From assembly GCA_023151255.1 (NCBI GenBank), contig JAKLJG010000009.1, forward strand, positions 42,277 through 106,276: a DNA stretch of 64,000 nt, written 5' to 3'. Shown one piece after another: positions 1 through 12,000 of the stretch (within the stretch, counting starts at the first letter, position 1; each line of letters starts with the position of its first letter). Both the position numbers and the translations under genes were made by a program. Under the pieces are notes generated by a model. The model searched no databases and had not been told where the DNA came from. It saw nothing but the letters and a program-made list of their open reading frames with translations. Source of the stretch: Cyclobacteriaceae bacterium (GTDB lineage Bacteria; Bacteroidota; Bacteroidia; Cytophagales; Cyclobacteriaceae).

Positions 1-3000
1 ACCAACAACTGTTGAGCCGCTTTTAGGTGCCGACTGAACGATGCGGGCCTGGTGTATCCGCTTGGTAGCATTATCCTGAACCCACGCAACAAGGTAAAGG
101 TTGGGGTTATTAACCCCAATGGGTATATCAATTATTGATCGTATAGATTCAACCTGAGTTGTATTGTACACCCATGTATTTGAAACTAATTTACCCTCAT
201 TACCCAACAACATTTTGCGAAGCACATTAATATTACCTGCCAGATTTGTTTCAACCAATCCTATGTAGAGTCGTACCGGAATGTTTAGTGGTTGAATTGT
301 GTTGACATAGCGGAATGTAACATCGGCTTTAATAGAATCACTGGAGGTTGGCAACTGCTGTATGGATATTGTGAAAACAGAATCCTCTAAAGCGCGCCTG
401 TCAACTTCAACAGCCGTAATCTTGGTTTGATCACCATTGAAGTTGGTACCAAAATAATCCCCGACTATACCGTCCATAATCCCCACCGGAGGAGATTGAA
501 TCAGGTAATAGAGTTTACGGGCATCCGGATCAATTTTGTTTTGTTGATAAATCGGGTCATTTACATCCGGGTTTCCTATGTGATACTGAATCTTAAAGAA
601 GTCGGAGCTATCCTTGAATGTAAACTGGTTGTTATACAGGTTATTAAGATAATCGTTTGTTACAGGGCTAATTCCTGAGTTTGTGAAGTATTCAACCAGC
701 ACATTTCGTTGTTTCTCACCAATGAAAATATTATCAAAAGCAAAGCCATCAAATGGCAAATCCGGAACGCCATTAACAGGGGGCGGTGTACCGTTATCAT
801 TATTGCTTCCAAAAGCAATGCGAAAGATAACCTGACCACGTTCAGCCACCGGTATCTGATCCAGATTATGACGGGCATTTTTCCACCCTTGCTGGCGGTC
901 CGTCCAGCCAAACTGGCCAAGCGGTTGGATACCCGGATTACCGGTAAGGGCCCTTCCGTTATACCAATTAATTCCAGGGCCGCTATCATCACCAATGATG
1001 CTCCAATTTATTCCGCCATCAGTTGAATATTGCAATACGGCTCCATCAAATCGAACTTCGGAATCTGCCCAGTAATCAAGCGATATCATGGGTCGCTTAA
1101 TGTTGGTCAAATCAAGGCAAGGCCCAATAATAGCTGAGCGTTCATTATTATAGTATCTCGACTTATCCTGATTTAAAGCAAAGTTCGGGTTACTGCCGGT
1201 CCACCAGGCGTTAATACCTGAAGCAGCCGAGTTAATTACATTACCAGTCGGCAATCCAAACACCCAACTTGTATCGCTGGCTACTCCTGTTTGATTTGCT
1301 TTTGAGCTGAACCAGGAACCCTGGCCTAATTCAAAATCTTCAAAGTAACTCGTTACAGGGGTAGGTGTTGAATAATCAAGAATCGTAACAGTAATAGTGG
1401 TATCCTTTAAACATCCATCATTGGTAAGTACAATTAACCTGACGTTTTTCTGACCAAATACATCATAGCGGTGTCGTGGATTTTTAAAGGTCCCCGAAGT
1501 ACGGCCCGCGTTGCTTTGTGCCGGGGGTACCGCATCAGTGATTGTTTGAATCGGATAATTATTCACTACGATGAATCCATCGCCAAATTGCCATTCATTC
1601 TGAATAATTGTACTAATGCCGGCATCTGATAGATCATTAAACTGGGTATCATCCCCCTGACAAAACTCACTCCATGAAAAATTTACTTTTGGTACAGGAC
1701 CGATGCGGATTGATTTGATGGTGTCATGGTAGCAACCTTCATTGGTCGTTACACGAAGTGTAACCGGGTAAACATTATCACCTGGGAATCGGTAAGTGGG
1801 TTCCTGTAGGGTATTTGTACTTCCGGTTCCGTCATTAAACTCCCAGAACCAGCTTGCCAGGGTTGCTCCATAAGGATTGGGTGTAGTCATGAAGGATGAC
1901 TCCAGCATTACTGCATCGATATCTTCGCAACAGTTACCCGCATCAATAACCGCTTTAGGAGATGCCGTTACACGGATAGTTCGCGTAACCGGGTTAGATG
2001 CCCCCAGGCTATTGGTAAATGTGTACGTAATTGGATAGACCCCGGGAGGAAGTCCATCGGTATTTAGTCTAAATTTTTTGGTTCCGCTTACATCAAATGT
2101 AATACGACTATTAACAATCGGATTTGTGCTTGAGAAAACGGCAGACTCAGGTGGTATTAATGCCGTAATATCCGGTATGAGGGGCTCCTCGATAAGAATA
2201 AGCTCTCCCTGATTATTACAGATAAATGCCACTGCAAGATTTAATGGATCAGGATTTTCATTTTGTACCCTGAAATTAACTAGTGTAATAGGGTTGACAA
2301 CAACAGTCTTTTTAGGAGCACTGAAACAGCCGGTGGCCGGATCTTGATAAGTATAGGTAATCACATTAGGTGGCTGGGGAGTAATGTTCGCAATAGATGG
2401 GAAGAAAGTCATCCCTGAAATACCAGGTCCACTAAACACGCCTCCTATGGGCACCGCAGCAAAGGTCAAATCTTCAGCCGGGTCATTTTCAGCATAGACT
2501 GATTTTAATACACCGGTAAACAACACCGAGTTGAGTGTATCGCGAACAGCCACTATAACCTGGTCATTAACCGGGCCGCAAACACCTGGGGGATCATTGG
2601 TGGTTAACGTAAACGTCATCACCAGGTTGGTAGCAGCTCGCTCTGCCGCATTTAATGTGTACGAGGTAACCGGATTGTTTATGTTACCAAATTGGGCGGG
2701 TACTCCACCACTCCAGGTAACTGAAGTTGCTGACCCGCTAAATGAGCCGTTCAAATTAATGTCTTCATATTCGCAAATGGCAAAGTCGGCACCGGCAAAT
2801 ACTTTAGGGGCCTCTTCGATTGTTACTGTATAATCGGCAAATGCATCCGTACACGGGCCTGCACCATCCGGATCAAACGCGGTAAGCCTGAATACCAACG
2901 ATGTGCCTACATCTGCCTGTATCGTATCGTAAACCGCAGTAACATTAAGCCCGGTAATACTGCTTACCGAAAGGGTACCCCCACCGGTTATCAGGCTCCA

Positions 3001-6000
3001 GGCTCCGCTGGAAGCGCTGCCACCAATAGTACCTGAAAGGTTAATACGCTGAGGTTCGCAAACAGTAGTAGGCAGAGGTACGGAGGCAACGGCTGCCCGA
3101 TTAACATTAAGAGTAAACTGGCTTTGTACAGATGAACATACGGCAGAAGGGCTGGTAACGGTAAGTGTAAACGTAATTGTTGTATTAACATCCGAAGGAT
3201 GAACGGTGTAAACCGGATTAATAACGGTATTGCTGCTCAACGTGCCTGCCCCGGTGTGCGTCCACAATACAGTTCCGTTGGCAAAACTTGCAGGTGAAGT
3301 TCTTGATGCAAAATCAAAGGTTGGTGTACCCTCGCATACCGCGTCATTGTTTCCGGCAATGGCGACGGGTGCCGGAGTAATAGTAAGTTGCATAACATCA
3401 TTGATACTACTGCAACTTCCACTGCTGAACCCGGTTAAGGTAAACGTAACAATTCCGGTTTCCGCTGGTGAGGCAAAGTAAGTTGGTGTTAACGTGTTAG
3501 CATTGAACAATGACCCCGAACCGGTATGCGTCCAGAACACGCTGGCCACATTTACGGCTGATGCCGGAATACTTTGTGCCGAAAAACTAAAGGTGGAGCC
3601 CTGGCATATTTCTTCGTTACTGCCTGCGTCAACAATTATTCCCGGTGTTATCGAAAGCACCATCTGATCCTGTGCACTCGGACAAACGCCATTTCCAAAA
3701 GCAGTAAGTGTAAAGGTTACCAACCCGGTTTCGCCAACTCCGGGAGTGTAAACAGGTGTTAGTGTGGTTGAGCCTGAAATTGTACCCGTACCTGAAGTAG
3801 TCCATTGCAGCGAACTGAAATTCAATGCAAATGCAGTAATAAACTGAGTTGAAAAATCAAATGGAGTTCCTTCACATGTTTCCGCATCGCTGCCGGCATT
3901 CACAACGACTGCCGGGGTAATGGTTAGTTGCATTGCGCTGTTCACCGCTGTGCAAGTTCCCAAACCGTTTCCGGTAAGTGTAAACGTTATTGTTCCGGTT
4001 TCACCCGATGCCGGCTGATATACCGGGGTTAAGGTGTTGGCACTAAACAAGGTGCCGGTACCGGTTGTTGTCCATAGTAGTGAAGATATGTTGGAGGCAC
4101 TTGCCGGTGTGGCCTGTGCGCTAAAATCAAAGAAACTACCCTGACAGATTTGCTCGTTACTTCCGGCATTAACTACGGGAGGCGGTGTAACGGTAAGGTT
4201 CATCTGATCAATTACAGGCACACAACTGCCGTTACCGTTAGCCGTGAGTGTAAATACCAGGGTGCCAGATTCACCTACGCCTGGTACATAGGTGGGCGAT
4301 AACGTAGTGGCATTGAATAATGTGCCGGAACCAGTGGTAGTCCACAGCACGGAGCTAAATGCAGAAGCCGAAGCAGGCGTAGTTCGCAGGCCAAAATCAA
4401 TAGATGATGTCTGGCAAACTTCAGCATCGCTTCCAGCATTAACAACCGGTTTGGGAGTAATGGTAAGGTTCATGGCACTGTTTACCGGCAGGCAACTTCC
4501 ACTTCCATTAGCGGTTAATGTAAATGTAATCGTACCGGTTTCTCCTGAAGAAGGAACATACAGTGGCGTAAGCGTATTGCCATTGAAAATTGTGCCGCTA
4601 CCGGTAGTTGACCAACTGATGGAACTGAAATTACCGCCTGTGGCTGGTGTTGCCTGGCTGCTAAAACTAAATGAAAGTCCCTCACAGATTTCTTCGTTGC
4701 TTCCGGCATTAGCTGTGGGTGCAGGTGTTATCGAAAGCGTCATCTGGCTCGTTTTATCCGGGCAGCTACCATTACCAAAAGCAGTTAACGTAAATGTTAC
4801 ATTACCTACTTCGCCAACACCGGGCGTATAGCTTGGGGTTAAGGTTGTTGCATTCGTCAGGGTACCAGTACCCGAAGTTGACCAGAGTAATGAGGAGTAA
4901 TTAGTGGCTGTGGCAGGTGTAGCCTGTGATATAAAGTTAAATGCTATCCCTGCACAGGTTTCTTCATTGCTGCCGGCATTAACCGCAACGGCCGGAGTAA
5001 TTGTCAATGTCATTACGCCAGTAACCGGGGAGCAACTACCTGTGCTAGTTGCCTCAAGGGTAAAAGTTACTGGTCCCACTTCAGCCGGGTTGGGCAAATA
5101 GGTGGGTGTAAGCGTAGATGCATTGAATAACGTACCCGTACCCGTATGCGTCCAGTTCAGCGAAGCATAGTTCGATGCGCTTGCCGGAGTGGTTTGTGTA
5201 TTGAAGTCAAATAAGGTACCCTGGCAAATTTCTTCAGAACTTCCTGCGTTAACAACTGGTAGCGGAGTGATGGTAAGCTGCATTACATCTACAGCATCCG
5301 GACAAGCGCCTGTGCCGGTAGCAGTAAGCGTAAAGGTTATCACTCCGGACTCAGCCGGAGCAGGTGAATACGTTGGGGTAAGTGTAGAGGCATTTACTAA
5401 TGTACCTATGCCTGTGGTAGTCCATATCAGTGAACCGAAATCAACTGCCGATGCAGGAACCGATTGGCTGCTGAAGTTAAACACCGTTCCCTGGCAGATC
5501 TCTTCATTACTTCCGGCATCTGCAATCGGACTGGGAGAAATAGTTACCAGCAATGGTAATGTTTCAACCGCACAACCGGTAGCAACAATGGTTTCGGTAA
5601 CCTTTACAGAGCCTGTTCCCGCGCCTGCCCAGGTTACTGTTATAGAGTTTGTGCCTGTACCGGCCGTAATGCTGCCACCCACAACTTCCCAGCTATACGT
5701 ATTGCCAATAACATTTGGAGTTGAGTAAACAACACCTGCTTGATTGGAGCAAACCGAGTTTGTGCCACTGATAACCGGAGAAGGATTGGGATAAATCGTA
5801 ACCGGATAAACGGGTGTTATTACTGAACAAGAGCCTACCGTTTCAGTTACCTGTAAAGAACCTGAGCCCGCCACTCCCCAATCAACAGTTACTGTGTTGC
5901 TGGTTGCCGGACCTACAATTGTTCCGCCTGTAACCAGCCAGTTATAGGTATTTCCGGCAACAAAAGGTGTAGAGTATGTAACTGCTGTGGCACCTTCACA

Positions 6001-9000
6001 AACCGTATTATCGCCAGAAACAACAGGAGATGGTATCGGATTAATGATGACGGTAAATGAGGGTGTTGTTACTGAGCAACTGCTTGCCGGAATGAACTCG
6101 GTAACCGTAACTGAACCTGTACCTGCAGCGCCCCAGTTAACGGTTATGCTGTTAGTTCCGGCTCCGGCCACAATGCTACCGCCAACCACAGTCCATGTAT
6201 AGGAATTACCCGGTACATTAGGCGTTGAGTACACAACTCCGGTTTCGTTGGCACATACTGAACCGGCCCCACTGATTACCGGTGTTGGTATAGGATTGAT
6301 GTTTACGTTGAATACAGGAGTAGTTGTAAAACAACCTGTTGCAATAATGGTTTCGGTAAGTTGTATGGTTCCGGTACCGGCTCCACCCCAATCAATAACG
6401 ATGCTGTTGCCGGTTGCAGGACCATCAATTGTACCTCCGGTAACAACCCATGCATAAGTTCTGCCCGGCAATAATGGGGTATTGTAAACTTTATCCTGAT
6501 CGTTTGCACATACCGTATTATTGCCGCTAATGGCTGGTGCAGGCGTAGGGTTAATCGTTACTGACAGCGGTGTTGCACTCACTGCACAACCGGTTGGAGT
6601 AAATTCTGTAAGTGTTATGGTACCTGCTCCTGCCCCACCCCAATCGACAACTATTGAATTCGTTCCTATACCCGAGACAATTGTTCCGCCAGAAACCGTC
6701 CAGTTATATACGTTTCCCGGGGTATTTGGCGTACTGTACACCTCACCACTCTGGTTTGCACACACAATTGCCGAACCTGAAATTACTGGCGCAGGTGCCG
6801 GGTTAATGGTTACATTAAATACCGGTGTGGTAACCGAACATCCGGTTAATGCCACTGTCTCTACCAGTTGAACTGTTCCTGTACCCGGTGTGCCACCCCA
6901 ATCAACTATAATACTGTTACCCGTGCTGGACCCATTAATTACACCACCGGCAACGGTCCAGCTATAGGTATTACCGGCCACAAAAGGCGTACTGTAAACC
7001 ACACCAAGCTCATTGGCACACACTGTATTATCACCGGTAATAAAGGGAGCAGGATTAGCATTAATGGTTACTGCAAGTGGTGCCGAGGTTGTAACACATC
7101 CTGTTGTCGGAATAAACTCGATAAGCGTTACGGAGCCGGGACCTGCACTTCCCCAGGTAACCGTAATGGAATTGGTGCCCCCTCCAGCGGTGATGGTGCC
7201 ACCCAATACCGACCAGATATAAATGTTACCGGGTACGTTGGGGGAAGAATAGTTTAATCCAGACTGGTTGGCGCACACGGTTGTAGTGCCTGTTACAACT
7301 GGTGTCGGAATTGGGTTGATTATGACAGTAAGGTTAGCCGCTATTGTGCTACATCCCGTTGCATCAATAATTTCAGTAAGCCCAACCGTTCCAGTTCCGG
7401 CTGCTCCCCAGTTTACCTGAATACTAGCGGTACCCGCACCGGAAACAATAGTACCACCGGTTACCGTCCAGTTATAAGTCCTTCCCGGATTTGTTGGAGT
7501 TGAGTAGATTACACCATTTTGAAATGCACATACCGTATTGGCCCCGGAAATAACCGGAGTCGGGTTAGGATTAATAGTTACTATATAAGACGGGGTAGTA
7601 CTTGAGCATCCTGTTGCAAGAATGGTTTCAACTACGGTTACTGACCCACTTCCTGCTGCACCCCAATCTACCGTTATAGAGTTGGTTGTACCACCGGATA
7701 CAATTGTACCTCCCGTAACAATCCATGAGTAGCTATTGCCTACAACATTGGGGGTTGAGTAAACAACGCCTGCAGCACCTGCACATACAGTATTTGAGCC
7801 GCTGATTACCGGAGTTGGACTGGGATTAATAGTAACATTGAGAGGCGTGGCCACAGTTGTACATCCTGTAGCGGTAATGGTCTCGGTAAGTTCAACGAGC
7901 CCCGTTCCTGCAGCGCCCCAATTTACCTGGATGGAGGCTGTACCCGCACCACTCACAATTGTACCACCGGTAACTGTCCATACATAGGCTCTTCCACCAG
8001 CAGAAGGTGTACTGTACGTTACACCTGATTGCAGCTCACAAACTGTATTGGCTCCGGAAATCACCGGTGTCGGATTTGGATTTACAGTTACATTAACATT
8101 GGGCGTAGTAAAAGAACATCCTGTGATTATATCTGTACGTACCACCCGCACCTGTTTTGCGCCTGTTGTAGCCCAACTAATAACTGCATCAGGCGTTCCC
8201 TGCCCTGAAACGATCGTTCCACCTCCTGTGGCAATCCAGTTATACGAAACATCGGGCGTATTGGCTGTAGAATAGAGTCCTGTTGCATTTACACAAAGAG
8301 CTGTAGGTCCGACTGCTGTTCCTGTTGGTAAGGGGTTTTTAGTTACATCAAACACAGGTGTGGTAACGGCACATCCAGTAGCAGTAATGGTTTCAGTTAC
8401 TGTTAATGTACCAGTTCCGGCTCCTCCCCAATCAATTCGTACGGTTGAGTTAGTAGCTGACCCATCTATAGTTCCACCGGTTACCACCCATAAGTAGGTC
8501 CTGCCAGAAGCAGACGGTGTTGTATAATCAACATTTTGCTGATTGGCACATACAGTATTGGGTCCTGAAATAACCGGTGTCGGATTGGGATTAATAGTCA
8601 CATTATAAATGCTTGAAAGGGTGGTACAGCCGGTTGTTGAATTAGTTTCAGCAACGCGAAGGGTTCCAGTCCCGGCCGAGCCCCAATCAATGGTTACAGT
8701 ATTATTGGTTGAGGAACCAATTATTGATCCTCCTGTTGCAACCCAGCTATACGTGTTGCCAGCAACAAAGGGAGTATTGTAACCTACACCTGCCTGGTTA
8801 GCACATACAGTAATCGGACCACTGATAGTCGGTGTCGGGTTGGGATTGATAGTAACATTATATGGCGCGGTGGTCGTGGCACAGCCCGTGGCCGTTACCG
8901 TCTGCGTTACCTGTACGGTGCCTGTTCCCGCTCCTCCCCACGTAACCGTGATGCTGTTCGTGCCAGCCCCGGACGTGATACTTCCTCCCGTCACACTCCA

Positions 9001-12000
9001 CGCATACGTGTTGCCCGCTACCAAAGCCGTGCTGTACACCAAACCCGACTCGTTCGCACACGCTGTGGCCGGGCCGCCTATTGCAGGCGATGGATTCGGA
9101 TTAATCGTTACCGTATAGTTCGGGGTCAGTGTCGAACAGGATGTGGCCGTGATCGTCTCCGTTACACGAACCCACCCGGAACCCGATACACCCCAGTCTA
9201 TCGTTACGCTGTTGTTGGTGGCCGCACCCACTATCGTGCCGCCCGATACTTCCCACAAATACGTATTGCCCGCATTGTTGGTGGTGCTGTACACAACACC
9301 CGTCTGACCCGCACATACCGAGTTCACGCCACTAATGCTTGGTGTTGGATTAGGCTCAACAGTTATCGTTGTATTGGCATTGGCTGTAATACCATTACCA
9401 TCGGTTATAGTTACCGTATATAAAGTAGTTACTGCAGGAGATGCAACCGGATTTGCAATGGTAGTAGCACTAAGCCCTGCCGCAGGTGCCCAATCATAAA
9501 GGAAAGGCGCATCTCCTGCTGGTGTAGCCAGCAAATTGACGCTACCTCCGGCACAAATAATAACTCCACCGCCTGTAATTATAACTGACGGGTCGGCTCC
9601 GGTAATACCGGTAAATGATGAAACCTGGCCTGAAGCAATACTACCAGAAGCGGTAAGCGTATTGGCGGCAAGGTTGCCGAACCGAACCCATGGATTGGTA
9701 ATCGGGTTAAAACTTCCTGTTAGTCGAGCCGCCTTAATACTTGTTTCTGTTCCATTAATATCAACCGATGGATAGGTGGCCGTTACAGTAGCAACAGCAC
9801 CGCTTATCGTAGTGGTGATGTTCCAGTAACGGGTTAAGAAGTGCGTAGTGCTGGCATTGCTGGGATGTTTGATATCCTGCACAGAAGCGCCTAACTCAGC
9901 TGGGAAACCAGAGCCTGCAGTTACATTAACTGTTACGGGAGAGTAATCAAGAGCCCCGGTGTTATCACCTATCGGAAATGTAAAGGAACCTGTTGTCGAA
10001 AATATTTTCTTGACTTCACTGCCACCGGTTGCAATAATCATCTTAGATGAAGATGGACCAACAATAGATATTGTGGCCGATGGACCCAATGTAAGATTAA
10101 AGCCCGCCAGATTAAGATTACCATTACTGATAGTCAAAACTCCATTTACCGTAATATCTCCTGAAAGCTGTGCTTCACCCGATGACTGATTAATGGTTAA
10201 GTTTTCATAAGTACCTGCTGCAACCAATTGGCCGGACCCATAGTATTCAATCGTTCCCGTACTAATAGCCAATCCATTCGAGACACCCGAAAAACGGATT
10301 GTGCCACCAGTATTGTTAATTGTTCCACCCACCGATAGTGTAAAACCAGAGACATCAAATACAGAAGTATTAACGAGGTTATTGGTTACGTTAACCGTAC
10401 CCACGGCATTTTTCTGTCCTGCACCTGAAAACGACAAGTTGAAATAAGTTATCCCCGCTACAGTTTGAGGACTTGCCCCATTGTACAGCACCGTGCCATT
10501 ATTATTGTTGAAGGTACCACTGTTAGTAAGGCTTCCGCCAATGGTTAATGTTCCGGAAGTTGATGTAAACGTTCCTGAATTTATTGCCAGGCTGTTAAGT
10601 GTAACCGGGTTACTTCCAAGAGCCAATGTACCGCCACCCGCTTTAGTAAGGTTGAAAGAAGGTGCATTGATAATTCCACGAACAGCCAGCGTATTGGCGT
10701 TAACTGTTACCAGACGATTTGCACTTAAGGTTATAGTTCCTGTTCCAAGATTAAGGTTTTGCGTGCCGGTAAAAGTGAAGTCGCCATTCCAGTTTTGCGG
10801 GTAATTCAATGTAGTGATAGCCCCACCTGTCGTATTGTTTATTGTGCCTCCGTTAATGGTAAAGGTACCAGCTACGGTTCCCAGCGCACCGGCATTATTA
10901 ATGTTCAGCGTCCCGGCATTAAGTGTAGTTCCACCGGTAAAGGCATTTGCTGCGGTAAGAGTTAATGCTCCAGCACCGGATTTTGATAAACCAAAACCAC
11001 CGGAAATAATTCCTCCGACAGTAAGGTTTCCTGCATTGGTTGTTATCTGCCGGTTTGCGGTTAGGGTAACGGCTCCCGTGCCAAGATTCAGATCCTGCGT
11101 TCCTGTAAAAACAAAATCACCTGCCCAGCTTTGTGGATAATCTCCTGTTGTAATGGCGCCACTGGTAGTATTATCAATTGTTCCTCCGTTAATGATAAAG
11201 GTTGATGATGTTGATCCTAAAGCCGTTGAACTATTGATATTCAACGTTCCGGACGAAAGGGTTGTGCCCGAATGCAAATTAGCACCAGACAACGTGAGCG
11301 TACCGGCTCCTGCCTTCGTTAGCCTGAAGCCACCGGAAATAACTCCGCCAACGGTAAGTATGCCCCCTGCAGTTGTAACCTGCCGGTTACCGGAAAGTGT
11401 TACAGCGCCTGTACCAACATTCAGATTCTGTGTTCCGGTAAAAGTAAAGTCGCCATTCCAATTTTGAGTATTGTTGGTAGTTAGGGTAATCGCTCCGGAA
11501 CTTGTGTTATCAATGGTGGTACCCGCATTAATTGCAAATGAACCTGTTCCAATGGCTGAGGCCGAATTAATATTTAGCGTGCCGCCTGTTAGACTGGTAC
11601 CACCAGAATACGTATTTGTACCACTTAGTGTAAGCGCACCTGAATTCGATTTTGTTAATGCCAGCACCTGTGCTCCGCCATTTTGAATGGTGCCTGCAAA
11701 AACACTGGAGCCTGTTGAATTAACGGTTAGCGTAGCCGCTGGGCCGCCTCCATTTTCAATTACAGGAGTGCCAACCACAACATCGGTATTCAAGGCTGAT
11801 ACCGTAGTGCTGTTACCATTGAGTTGCAAAATACCCGTGCTTGCAGGGGTAAATGTTACGGCTCCGGAGTTGAGCGCATTGGGGTTTCCCAAACGCAATG
11901 TACCACTTTCAATAACTGTACCGCCTGTAAACGTATTAGCAGCTGAAAGGAAAAGAACACCTGAACTACCCTTCCTCACTCCACCTGTTCCACTAATGAT

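Noticed and set aside
4292..4831. Plus-strand frame of 179 codons in the repeat region
   Set aside because: It is antisense to the giant gene and exists because of the codon bias of its Val/Thr/Gly-rich repeats. Similar frames recur at the repeat period.
5525..9355. Regular repeats as a possible CRISPR array
   Set aside because: Units are 255 bp, fully coding and diverged. There are no short identical repeats with unique spacers and no cas genes.
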